Source of the DNA: CALSMU01 sp965230225
Lineage (GTDB): Bacteria; Bacteroidota; Bacteroidia; Flavobacteriales_D; Parvicellaceae
Direction: 5' to 3'
Length of the DNA stretch: 64,000 nt
Assembly: GCA_965230225.1 (NCBI GenBank)
Contig: CBDDKM010000010.1
Span: forward strand, 744,001 to 808,000
Part shown: positions 51,779 to 58,954 of the stretch, in pieces
Position numbering within the stretch: position 1 is the stretch's first letter
Layout: each line of letters starts with the position of its first letter
Position numbers and translations under genes: made by a program
The notes under the pieces: model-generated
Told to the model about the DNA's origin: nothing
Databases searched by the model: none
Seen by the model: only the letters and a program-made list of their open reading frames with translations

Positions 51779-52870
51779 TTATTTCCAACCCAGGGCACCT
51801 CCTTTAAGGTTAATTAGGTTAGTATAGTTATATTCTTTTTCTAAAATTTCAATTGCTCTTTTACTTCTCCCACCGGACTGACACATTACCACAACTTTAC
51901 CTTCTTTGGCGATTTGTTCAACATAATCATCCAGATCATCTAAAGGAAAATTATCTATGGTTAATTCTTCAATCTTCGGCTCTTCCCACTCTTCTCTTAC
52001 ATCTATTATTTGAACCTTCTCTTTTTCGATCAATGCCTTTAACTCGTCAGAGTCTATTTCATTTTGAACAGGAGTAATACCACAAAACAAATCGTAGTTG
52101 TTCGATTCAAAATCACCTTTAAACTCTAACACCTTTTCTACCTGTTCCTGATTTCTCTTCACTTGTAAACTCATTACACTTGCTGTTAATGCATCTTGTA
52201 TTAAAAGCTTCCCAGAAAGTGGTGTTCCGATTCCAAGAATAATTTTAATGGCTTCATTGGCTTGTTGTGTACCTATTAATCCCGGCAATACACCTATTAC
52301 CCCTATATCCGAACAAGATGGTACTGTACCCGGCTTTGGAGGCTCCGGAAATAAACACCTGTAGGTTGGCCCATCATTGTAATTAAATACAGATACCTGC
52401 CCTTCAAACTTATAAATAGCTCCATAAACCAATGGTTTTCCGGTAATAACGCAAGCGTCATTTACCAAATATCTGGTAGAAAAGTTATCGGTTCCATCTA
52501 CTACCAAATCATACTTACTAAATAACTCCAAAGCATTAGCAGTGGTTAATTTTTCCTGGTACACGTTGAATTCTACAAACTGATTTAGCTGTTTTAGCCT
52601 CTGGGAAGCTGCTAAAGCCTTATTCACCCCTACATCCTGTTGAGTAAACAGTATTTGTCGTTGTAGGTTAGTTTCGTCTACCTCATCAAAATCAATAATC
52701 CCTATAGTACCAACTCCAGCTGCTGTTAAGTACTGTAATACCGGACACCCCAATCCACCAGCGCCAATTACCAGTACCTTAGCCTGCTTCAATTTGAGCT
52801 GTCCTTCCTCACCTACTTTATCCAATATCAGGTGACGACTATATCTATGCTTTTCTTTATCCGTTAACAT
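51779..52870 (-). CDS. moeB: MoeB/ThiF-type MoaD adenylyltransferase with rhodanese domain
   Basis: 363 residues. An E1-like adenylation domain (about 1-245) has the ATP motif VLVIGAGGLGCPVLQYL and the DETNLQRQ segment. A rhodanese domain (about 270-363) has active-site VVMCQSGGRS (Cys). It activates the MoaD C-terminal Gly-Gly and probably supplies sulfur. The E. coli MoeB zinc site is eroded: YRC keeps only one Cys of the first CxxC, and the second pair is replaced by RNQEQVEKV. Its ATG overlaps the mobA-moaD stop by one base. Confidence 0.92.
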   Translation of the reverse strand: MLTDKEKHRYSRHLILDKVGEEGQLKLKQAKVLVIGAGGLGCPVLQYLTAAGVGTIGIIDFDEVDETNLQRQILFTQQDVGVNKALAASQRLKQLNQFVEFNVYQEKLTTANALELFSKYDLVVDGTDNFSTRYLVNDACVITGKPLVYGAIYKFEGQVSVFNYNDGPTYRCLFPEPPKPGTVPSCSDIGVIGVLPGLIGTQQANEAIKIILGIGTPLSGKLLIQDALTASVMSLQVKRNQEQVEKVLEFKGDFESNNYDLFCGITPVQNEIDSDELKALIEKEKVQIIDVREEWEEPKIEELTIDNFPLDDLDDYVEQIAKEGKVVVMCQSGGRSKRAIEILEKEYNYTNLINLKGGALGWK

Positions 52871-53667
52871 TATCCTCCTGCAAATGGTGGTAACAAAGCG
52901 ATTTCATCTTCAGTTCCTATATTTTGACTTTCTTCTACCAAAGACTGGTTAACCGCCACTTTAAAATTCATTGATTCTAATTGTGGGTATTGATTTAACA
53001 CCAATTCTTTCAGTTGTTCCACTGATCCTATTTCTCCTTCTAACTTTATCTCTGACTGACCAGCAGCTTCTGCCAGCATTCCAAATAATTTTACTTCCAT
53101 AACATTAGAAATGATTATATCCTCCCGCGAGTTTAAATTGGTAAATAATTTCTGATCAAATACATTGGCATCAATCACATTTAAATTAAGTTTTTCCAAC
53201 GCCAACTTTATCTTTCTCTGTCCTCGTTCTAGTTCCTCTTTTATGAAACCAGAAATGGACTTATCATATACTCCTATAATTTGATGTGTTTTCCCATTCT
53301 TTTCTGGTATGGTAACATCGTATCCCTCACTTGCATCGATCACAAATTGTAATAGTTCCTTACTAACAAAAGGAACATCGCAACTCAGCACAATGCTTTT
53401 CTGATTGGTTATATTTTCTAACCCTGTATGAATACCAGCCAGCGGGCCAGATTCTTTGATCAAATCTTCCACTACCGGATACCCAAATTGATCATATCCA
53501 GACTGATTAGATACTATAATAATCTCATCTGCAAACCATTCAGCCAACTTTATTATGGGAGTAATCATGGGAGTGTTGTTCAATAACATTAGCCCTTTAT
53601 CCTCTCCCATTCTAGAGCTCTTCCCACCAGCTAAAATGATGGCTGATATGTTCCCTGAATGATTCAT
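52870..53667 (-). CDS. MobA-MoaD fusion: cofactor guanylyltransferase plus sulfur carrier
   Basis: 265 residues. Residues 1-189 are MobA (AIILAGGKSSRMGEDKGLM, GPLAGIHTGLEN, CDVPFVSKELL, ending NLNSREDIIISNV), which would add GMP to molybdopterin. From Met190 (codon at 53098-53100) the frame continues as MoaD (MEVKLFGMLAEAAGQ to LLPPFAGG), keeping the free C-terminal Gly-Gly needed for adenylation and thiocarboxylation. An internal start at Met190 could also make separate MoaD. The gene directly abuts the modE stop (no gap) and overlaps moeB by one base. Confidence 0.92.
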   Translation of the reverse strand: MNHSGNISAIILAGGKSSRMGEDKGLMLLNNTPMITPIIKLAEWFADEIIIVSNQSGYDQFGYPVVEDLIKESGPLAGIHTGLENITNQKSIVLSCDVPFVSKELLQFVIDASEGYDVTIPEKNGKTHQIIGVYDKSISGFIKEELERGQRKIKLALEKLNLNVIDANVFDQKLFTNLNSREDIIISNVMEVKLFGMLAEAAGQSEIKLEGEIGSVEQLKELVLNQYPQLESMNFKVAVNQSLVEESQNIGTEDEIALLPPFAGG

Positions 53668-54009
53668 TTACAGATCGTATTTTTTGATCTCTTTTTCTAA
53701 AAAATTTCTACACCTTTTATTTATAGCCTCAAATACTTTTATGGCTTTTTCTCCTTCTTCGGTTACTATGGTTCCTCCACCTGAAACACCTCCCGATGTT
53801 TTCTCCACCAAAGGAGATTTACTTTCCAAATTCATGGCATTTACCTGTTCCCATGCCTTTCTATAAGACATGTTCATGGACTTGGCAGCTGCGCTAATGG
53901 ACCCTGTTTCCTTAATGCTCTTCAGCAGATTAATTCGCCCTTCGGCTAAGAAGGTACCGTTTTCTCCCTCCAGCCAAATTCTACTTTTTATTTTATAATC
54001 TACTGCCAT
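53668..54009 (-). CDS. modE: ModE-type molybdate-responsive regulator (DNA-binding domain only)
   Basis: 113 residues, the winged-helix N-terminal domain of ModE/MopA type: KSRIWLEGENGTFLAEGRINLLKSIKETGSISAAAKSMNMSYRKAW, read in family pieces, followed by VEKTSGGVSGGGTIVTEEGEK. It lacks the TOBE/Mop molybdate-binding domains of E. coli ModE, so how it senses molybdate is open. It heads the operon, and a matching ModE operator covers its own leader, so it probably controls itself and the cofactor genes. Confidence 0.92.
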   Translation of the reverse strand: MAVDYKIKSRIWLEGENGTFLAEGRINLLKSIKETGSISAAAKSMNMSYRKAWEQVNAMNLESKSPLVEKTSGGVSGGGTIVTEEGEKAIKVFEAINKRCRNFLEKEIKKYDL

Positions 54010-54010
54010 A

Positions 54011-54034
54011 CGTTATGCATTTGGTAATATAACG
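54011..54034 (-). promoter_or_regulatory. ModE operator palindrome
   Basis: On the minus strand the 24-base site has arms CGTTAT and ATAACG separated by 12 bases; the left half reads CGTTATATT and the right half TGCATAACG. This closely matches the E. coli ModE operator pattern (CGnTATA ... TAACG with the same arm spacing). It lies one base upstream of the modE ATG and 4 bases after a -7 box, over the predicted transcription start, so bound ModE should repress. Confidence 0.8.
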
Positions 54035-54038
54035 ATAG

Positions 54039-54046
54039 CAAATGTA
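54039..54046 (-). promoter_or_regulatory. Promoter -7 element TACATTTG of the modE operon
   Basis: The minus strand reads TACATTTG (TAnnTTTG), ending 29 bases before the modE ATG. No TTG -33 at 19 bases; an A/T-rich GTTTT stretch is there. The adjacent ModE operator strengthens the call. Confidence 0.62.
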
Positions 54047-54151
54047 CGGAAGTAGAAAATATAAAACATGACCTGCATCAGGCTAGTTAAAAAATCCACT
54101 GATTATTATCATATCTACTCTGAGAAAGATCATAAATACATTTTCATTTCT

Positions 54152-54196
54152 ATGATCCAGATCATATTTTCTTCTTACCTAAACAAGATAACTTTG
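54152..54196 (+). promoter_or_regulatory. ric promoter: Fnr-type dyad and -7 box
   Basis: The dyad ATGATCCAGATCAT (54152-54165) contains TGAT-N4-ATCA, the Fnr/Dnr half-site pair. It is followed after 23 bases by TAACTTTG (54189-54196), an exact -7 box. The dyad centre is about 44 bases before the predicted start, the position of an Fnr class II activator site. Its layout matches the norC and nirS promoters to one base. Confidence 0.78.
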
Positions 54197-54231
54197 TCCT
54201 CTATTAAAGATAACCTAAAAATCGGAAAGAG

Positions 54232-54948
54232 ATGAACGATATAGAAAATAAAACAGTGGCAGAATTAGTAGCCGAAAACTACAAAAATGCCGATGTATTC
54301 AAGAAACACGGAATCGATTTTTGCTGTGGAGGAAAAGTTGGAGTGAAAGAAATTTGCGAAAAGAAAAATGTAGACTACGATACGATAACTGAAGAATTGA
54401 AAAATGTTAATTCGGAAGTAGATCGTTCGCACGATTTTAATAATTGGGAACTGGATTTTCTGGCGGATTACATCGTACACACACACCATAAGTATGTTAA
54501 TGAATCCATTCCATTGATTATTCAATACTCTGATAAAGTAGCTAATGTACATGGTCATTACTATACGGAAACAGTGGAAATCAATAAACTTTTCCACGCG
54601 GTGGCCAATGAGTTAAACACACACATGCACAAGGAGGAAATGATCTTATTCCCTTTCATCAAGCAAATTGCTGCTGCCAAAAGAAATGGAGAACCAATTC
54701 CTCAACCACCATTTGGAACAGTGCAAAACCCAATAAGAATGATGGAAGCAGAACACGACACTGCAGGAGACCTATTTAAGGAGATTGCTTCTTTGAGCAA
54801 CAACTATACTCCGCCTGCAGAAGCTTGTAATACTTACCGTGTATTATATGCAAAACTTAAAGAATTTGAGGATGATTTGCATCAGCATATTCATTTAGAA
54901 AATAACATCCTATTTCCAAAAGCAATTCAAATTGAACAAGGCGTATAA
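54232..54948 (+). CDS. ric: Iron-sulfur cluster repair di-iron protein (RIC, YtfE/ScdA)
   Basis: 238 residues. The N-terminal ScdA domain contains KHGIDFCCGGK near residue 25-35. The hemerythrin-like domain has the metal ligands HTHHKYV, VHGHYY, HMHKEEM, AEHDTAG, and HQHIHLENNILFP. The family repairs Fe-S proteins damaged by NO or oxidants. Its stop overlaps the start of the Rrf2 gene by one base (TAATG), so the ric-rrf2-fnr trio forms one operon behind an Fnr-type promoter. Confidence 0.95.
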   Translation: MNDIENKTVAELVAENYKNADVFKKHGIDFCCGGKVGVKEICEKKNVDYDTITEELKNVNSEVDRSHDFNNWELDFLADYIVHTHHKYVNESIPLIIQYSDKVANVHGHYYTETVEINKLFHAVANELNTHMHKEEMILFPFIKQIAAAKRNGEPIPQPPFGTVQNPIRMMEAEHDTAGDLFKEIASLSNNYTPPAEACNTYRVLYAKLKEFEDDLHQHIHLENNILFPKAIQIEQGV

Positions 54949-55391
54949 TGTTCTCTAAGACTTGCATATACTCAATTAGATCAATTCTTTACGTTGCCCG
55001 CTATTATTGTGATATAAACAATAAAGTGGGCATCAAAGAAATTGCTTCTGAACTTGAACTACCCACTCCCTACTTAGGGAAAATCCTACAAAACCTAACC
55101 AAAAATAATCTAATAGCATCCGCCAAGGGTCCAAAAGGTGGATTCTACTTTACTAAAGAGTTACTGGAAACTCCAATCATTAAAATTGTAGAACATACAG
55201 ACGGACTAAAAATGTTCCAGTCTTGTGGGCTCGGTTTAAAAGAGTGCTCCGACGACCATCCCTGTCCTTTACATTTTGACATTAAACCCTATAGGGATAA
55301 TCTGGCCATGACCTTATCCAGAAAAAAGGTAAAAGACTTAATTACTGACATGGAATTGGGTAATTCTTTTGTGAAAAATCTAACTTTGTGA
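54948..55391 (+). CDS. Rrf2-family regulator with three cysteines (NsrR-like)
   Basis: 147 residues. The winged helix carries IKEIASELELPTPYLGKILQNLTKNNLI and a basic wing SAKGPKGGFYF. Cys93, Cys100 and Cys106 (SCGLGLKECSDDHPCPLH) are the Fe-S ligand set typical of NsrR/IscR-type sensors. In this operon an NO-sensing role is most likely: loss of the cluster would relieve repression. No Rrf2 operator has been located. Confidence 0.9.
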   Translation: MFSKTCIYSIRSILYVARYYCDINNKVGIKEIASELELPTPYLGKILQNLTKNNLIASAKGPKGGFYFTKELLETPIIKIVEHTDGLKMFQSCGLGLKECSDDHPCPLHFDIKPYRDNLAMTLSRKKVKDLITDMELGNSFVKNLTL

Positions 55392-55392
55392 C

Positions 55393-56112
55393 ATGAGAAT
55401 TAAGAAACCAAGTATTTCCTGTTTGGAATGTCCTAATACAAACTGTTTAATTAAAAAGAATTGCACTGATGAAGAACTAAAAGAGATCAGTTTGCATAAA
55501 AAAATGAACAAGATTGTAAAAGGACAACCAATCTTTTTTGAGAACAATCCGGCCCGAGGAATCTATTTTATCCAGGAGGGTAAAGTAAAGATTTTCAAAA
55601 ACAGAATATTCGAAAAACAACAGGTAGTTCGTTTAGCTACCAGTGGTAAAATTCTTGGTCATCGTGGATTGAGTAACGATTTCGTTTACCCGGTTTCCGC
55701 AGCAGCTTTAGAAGACTCTCTCATCTGTTATTTCGACAAAGACTTCTTTTTCTTACAGTTCGAAAAATCGCCAAAATTAGCCATCGAATTGATGCTCTTT
55801 TTTGCCAACGAGCTTACCACTGAGGAAAATAAACTGAGAGACATGGTTAATTTCAATGTGAAGGAAAAGGTAATGAAAGCACTACTCATTATCGTTGAAG
55901 CATTTGGGCTGGAAGAAACTGGAATCATTAGTGGAATCAACCTACTTAGCCGACAGGAAATTGGTGAAATTGTAGGGCTTACAGCCAATCAGGTTTCCAA
56001 ATCCTTAAGTGAATTAAAAGAGGAAAATCTAATTCAACTGATCGGTAAAAAAATAAAAGTGGTTTCCGTTGAGAAACTGGAAGAAGGGATTCCAAAATCC
56101 ACCCAATGGTAG
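55393..56112 (+). CDS. FNR-like Crp family regulator with N-terminal Cys cluster
   Basis: 239 residues. Four cysteines at 10, 13, 18 and 24 (SCLECPNTNCLIKKNC) precede a cNMP-binding fold and a winged helix (LSRQEIGEIVGLTANQVSKSLSELKEENLI). The Cys set resembles the Fe-S site of FNR but with altered spacing. The recognition helix has NQVSK where E. coli FNR has ETISR, which could fit the TGAC-type half-sites seen at norC and nirS. It starts one base after the Rrf2 stop and is the best candidate to bind those dyads. Confidence 0.9.
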   Translation: MRIKKPSISCLECPNTNCLIKKNCTDEELKEISLHKKMNKIVKGQPIFFENNPARGIYFIQEGKVKIFKNRIFEKQQVVRLATSGKILGHRGLSNDFVYPVSAAALEDSLICYFDKDFFFLQFEKSPKLAIELMLFFANELTTEENKLRDMVNFNVKEKVMKALLIIVEAFGLEETGIISGINLLSRQEIGEIVGLTANQVSKSLSELKEENLIQLIGKKIKVVSVEKLEEGIPKSTQW

Positions 56113-56126
56113 GTTCTAAATAGAAC

Positions 56127-56214
56127 ATGACCTCTCTCATATTTCAATCTTCTAAAAGACTTTTTCACCCCTGACTCGGGTCAGAAGCAGCCACTATATA
56201 GCATGCTACTTTTA
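56127..56214 (+). promoter_or_regulatory. norC promoter: two Fnr-type dyads and -7 box
   Basis: Dyad 1 is ATGACCTCTCTCAT (56127-56140), with one weak half. Dyad 2 is CTGACTCGGGTCAG (56171-56184), a perfect palindrome with TGAC-N4-GTCA. They are separated by 30 bases that hold the block AATCTTCTAAAAGACTTTTT (56146-56165). After 22 bases follows the -7 box TACTTTTA (56207-56214). The nirS promoter has the same element order and the same three spacings. Confidence 0.78.
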
Positions 56215-56223
56215 CAATCAATA

Positions 56224-56241
56224 AAAGACCACAATGTCTTT
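56224..56241 (+). promoter_or_regulatory. Inverted repeat in the norC leader
   Basis: AAAGAC and GTCTTT, separated by 6 bases (CACAAT), form a dyad in the untranslated leader 24-41 bases before the norC ATG. The word TAAAAGAC also occurs in both nor and nir promoters. It may be an operator for a second regulator or an RNA hairpin. Confidence 0.45.
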
Positions 56242-56265
56242 AATTGTAATTAAAAAAACGAAATC

Positions 56266-56697
56266 ATGCTATCAAAAAAACAAGCCAAAGTATTCTTTCT
56301 AGGTGGAACGATACTTTTCTCTGTTCTTTTCCTGGGATTATCCTACGACACAGTTGCCAACCGTGTGGGAGATCAAACCCACGAAGAAAACCTTACTGAA
56401 GAAGTGGTTAAAGGAAGAGAACTATGGGACGCCAACAACTGTATGGGGTGCCATACACTCATGGGAGAAGGAGCTTACTACGCTCCGGAATTAACCAAAG
56501 TTATTGACCGACGAGGAGCTCCATTCGTACAGAGTGTTCTAATGTCGAAAGAACCATGGACCATTAGCGGTAGAAAAATGGTTGCTTACGGATTCTCAGA
56601 AGAAGAAGCTAAGGCTCTCGTTGCCTTTTTCACCTGGGTTGGAGAAGCTGACCTAAATGGATTCCCGGCGGAACCAACCTTAAACCAAGACAAATAA
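56266..56697 (+). CDS. norC: Nitric oxide reductase cytochrome c subunit
   Basis: 143 residues. One membrane anchor (VFFLGGTILFSVLFLGLSY, about 9-27) and a heme c motif CMGCH (Cys59, Cys62, His63) followed by GEGAYYAPELTKV match NorC. It passes electrons from periplasmic donors to NorB for 2 NO to N2O reduction. norB starts 32 bases downstream. Probably driven by the two-dyad promoter above. Confidence 0.95.
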   Translation: MLSKKQAKVFFLGGTILFSVLFLGLSYDTVANRVGDQTHEENLTEEVVKGRELWDANNCMGCHTLMGEGAYYAPELTKVIDRRGAPFVQSVLMSKEPWTISGRKMVAYGFSEEEAKALVAFFTWVGEADLNGFPAEPTLNQDK

Positions 56698-56729
56698 GAT
56701 CCAATAAATGCTAATTAAAATATTTAGTC

Positions 56730-58076
56730 ATGAAATTTAAAACTCAAAAAATTGCTTATTGGTTCTTCCTTTCAGCAATTGCATTATTAATACTACAAAT
56801 CGTCTACGGTTTCATTATGGGATTTGCCCACATGGGATACGACGTTTTACACGAAATTGCACCATTTAATGCTGCAAGAGCTACCCACACCAACCTATTA
56901 GTAGTATGGTTATTACTAGGTTTTATGGGAGCTGCCTACTACATTATACCTGAAGAAGCTCAACGAGAACTCTATGCTCCTAAACTGGCTGTACTCCAGC
57001 TGGTCACATTTTTAATTGTTGGAGTTGTTGCTGTGGCCGGATTCCACATGAACTGGTGGGAAGGAAGAAAATTCCTGGAAATACCACGGCCTCTGGATTA
57101 TCTGGTGGTGGTCAACGTACTCGCTTTCTTATTTAATATTATTATGACCCTGTTTACGGGTAAACGACAAACAACCACCGGATTGGTACTTTCTATGGGG
57201 TTATTGTTTGCTGCTCTACTCTATTTACCAGGTTTACTTTGGTTCGATAACCACACGCTGGATTCTTTCTTCAGATGGTACGTAGTTCACCTTTGGGTAG
57301 AAGGAGTTTGGGAGCTAATTATGGGAGGTATCCTTGCTTTCTTATTGATCAAACTAACTGGTGTAGACAGAGAGGTAATAGAAAAGTGGTTATATGTAAT
57401 TGTTGGTTTGACCTTCCTATCCGGAATTTTAGGAACTGGTCACCACTACTACTACATCGGTACTCCTTCTTACTGGTTATGGATTGGAGGTATATTCTCT
57501 GCTCTGGAACCACTCGCCTTCCTTGCCATGTCTATGTTCGCACTTAGCATGTACAGAAAAGGAGAGAAAAAACATCCTAACAAAATTGCACTGTTATGGA
57601 CCCTTGGAACGGCAATTATGTCGTTTGTTGGAGCAGGTGTATTAGGAGCTGCTCATACCCTACCAAACATTAACATGTACACTCATGGTACTTTGGTAAC
57701 AGCTATGCACGGTCACCTTGCATTCTGGGGAGCTTACGGTATGTTAGTGTTAGCGATTATTTGCTACGCAATGCCTCAAATGACAGGAAGAAAATTATAC
57801 AACAACAGTTTAAACAGATATGCTTTTTGGCTAACCAATTTAGGAATGATCGGAATGACTTGTGCCTTTGCAGTTGCCGGCGTAGCTCAGGTATACCTGG
57901 AAAGAAAAATGGGAATGGATTTCATGGAGGTACAACAGGAAATCGAACCTCACTTTTTAGTACTTATTTTAACAGGAAGCATCTTCGCCTTAGGCGCGAT
58001 ATTATACCTGATCAACTTCTTCAAATACGGTAAACCTACCGATGAAGCTATTGTAGCTATGGACGCTACAGAATAG
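56730..58076 (+). CDS. norB: Nitric oxide reductase catalytic subunit (cNOR)
   Basis: 448 residues, 12 predicted helices, no N-terminal quinol-oxidase extension, so cytochrome-c dependent. Heme and FeB ligands: ATHTNLLVVW (helix II His), HLWVEGVWELI (helix VI His and the Glu typical of cNOR), GTGHHYYYIG (His pair), TAMHGHLAFWG (helix X His). It sits in the inner membrane and reduces NO to N2O. The partner NorC is directly upstream. Confidence 0.96.
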   Translation: MKFKTQKIAYWFFLSAIALLILQIVYGFIMGFAHMGYDVLHEIAPFNAARATHTNLLVVWLLLGFMGAAYYIIPEEAQRELYAPKLAVLQLVTFLIVGVVAVAGFHMNWWEGRKFLEIPRPLDYLVVVNVLAFLFNIIMTLFTGKRQTTTGLVLSMGLLFAALLYLPGLLWFDNHTLDSFFRWYVVHLWVEGVWELIMGGILAFLLIKLTGVDREVIEKWLYVIVGLTFLSGILGTGHHYYYIGTPSYWLWIGGIFSALEPLAFLAMSMFALSMYRKGEKKHPNKIALLWTLGTAIMSFVGAGVLGAAHTLPNINMYTHGTLVTAMHGHLAFWGAYGMLVLAIICYAMPQMTGRKLYNNSLNRYAFWLTNLGMIGMTCAFAVAGVAQVYLERKMGMDFMEVQQEIEPHFLVLILTGSIFALGAILYLINFFKYGKPTDEAIVAMDATE

Positions 58077-58101
58077 GAGTTTTTTTAGTTATGACCAGAC
58101 G

Positions 58102-58138
58102 TGCCGGAGGTGTTTTTTAATTCGAAACACTTTCGGCA
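58102..58138 (+). terminator. Hairpin (attenuator or processing site) between norB and norQ
   Basis: TGCCGGAGGTGTTT (58102-58115) pairs with AAACACTTTCGGCA (58125-58138) in RNA over 14 pairs, with two G-U pairs and a 9-base loop. The following TTGTCTTTT is a weak T-tract, so partial termination or RNA processing would lower norQD relative to norCB. Confidence 0.6.
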
Positions 58139-58159
58139 TTGTCTTTTAAAAAGAGAATT

Positions 58160-58933
58160 ATGAGCGAGCTATTTTATAAAATTACCGGTAAAGAAGTAGA
58201 AGTGTTTGAACACACCTATAAAAACAAACTCCCTTTACTATTAAAGGGACCAACCGGTACCGGAAAATCTAGATTTGTGGAATACATGGCTCAAAAGCTA
58301 GGTAAAAAACTTTATACGGTAGCCTGCCACGAAGAAACCTCAGCAACCGACCTTATTGGAAGGTACATCATAAAAGGAGCAGAAACTGTTTGGATTGATG
58401 GCCCCATGACCAAAGCAGTAAAAGAAGGTGCCATTTTATATTTGGACGAAATTGCTGAAGCCAGACCAGACATCATCGTAGCGCTTCACTCGCTTACCGA
58501 CCACAGAAGGACACTGTTTATTGATAAAACCGGAGAAACCATAGAGGCAAGCGATGACTTCATGCTCATCGCCACCTACAACCCTGGTTATCAAAGAGGC
58601 TTTAAAGAACTAAAACCCTCCACCAGACAGCGATTTATCTCTTATTCATTCAATTATCCGGATGCTAAAATGGAAGCAGAAATTGTTTCCGGAGAAACAG
58701 GCATTAATCAGAATAAAGCAGGGCAATTAGTTAAACTTGGAGGTAAGATTAGAAACCTAACCGAACTAGGTTTGGCTGAAACAGTTTCCACCAGATTATT
58801 GGTAGATGCAGCCTATTTAATTAATTCCGGACTACCAGAAAGATTATCAGCAGAAGTAGCCATTGTTGAACCATTATCAGATGATGAAGATACCACTGAA
58901 GCATTAAAAGATATAGTTAGCATGAGCTTATAA
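58160..58933 (+). CDS. norQ: NorQ/CbbQ MoxR-type AAA+ ATPase
   Basis: 257 residues from ATG 58160 (MSELFYKITGKEVEVFE); a TTG 21 bases upstream overlaps the hairpin end and is less likely. Walker A GPTGTGKS is 30-37, Walker B is GAILYLDEIAEARPDI, and sensor LIATYNPGYQRG follows. With NorD it inserts or activates the non-heme FeB of NorB. norD starts 21 bases after the stop. Confidence 0.94.
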   Translation: MSELFYKITGKEVEVFEHTYKNKLPLLLKGPTGTGKSRFVEYMAQKLGKKLYTVACHEETSATDLIGRYIIKGAETVWIDGPMTKAVKEGAILYLDEIAEARPDIIVALHSLTDHRRTLFIDKTGETIEASDDFMLIATYNPGYQRGFKELKPSTRQRFISYSFNYPDAKMEAEIVSGETGINQNKAGQLVKLGGKIRNLTELGLAETVSTRLLVDAAYLINSGLPERLSAEVAIVEPLSDDEDTTEALKDIVSMSL

Positions 58934-58954
58934 CCCCTTCCAAATCCCTTAACC

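Noticed and set aside
54010..54231. CRISPR or long repeat in the modE-ric intergenic region
   Set aside because: The only repeats are the ModE operator and the Fnr-type dyad; there is no array structure.
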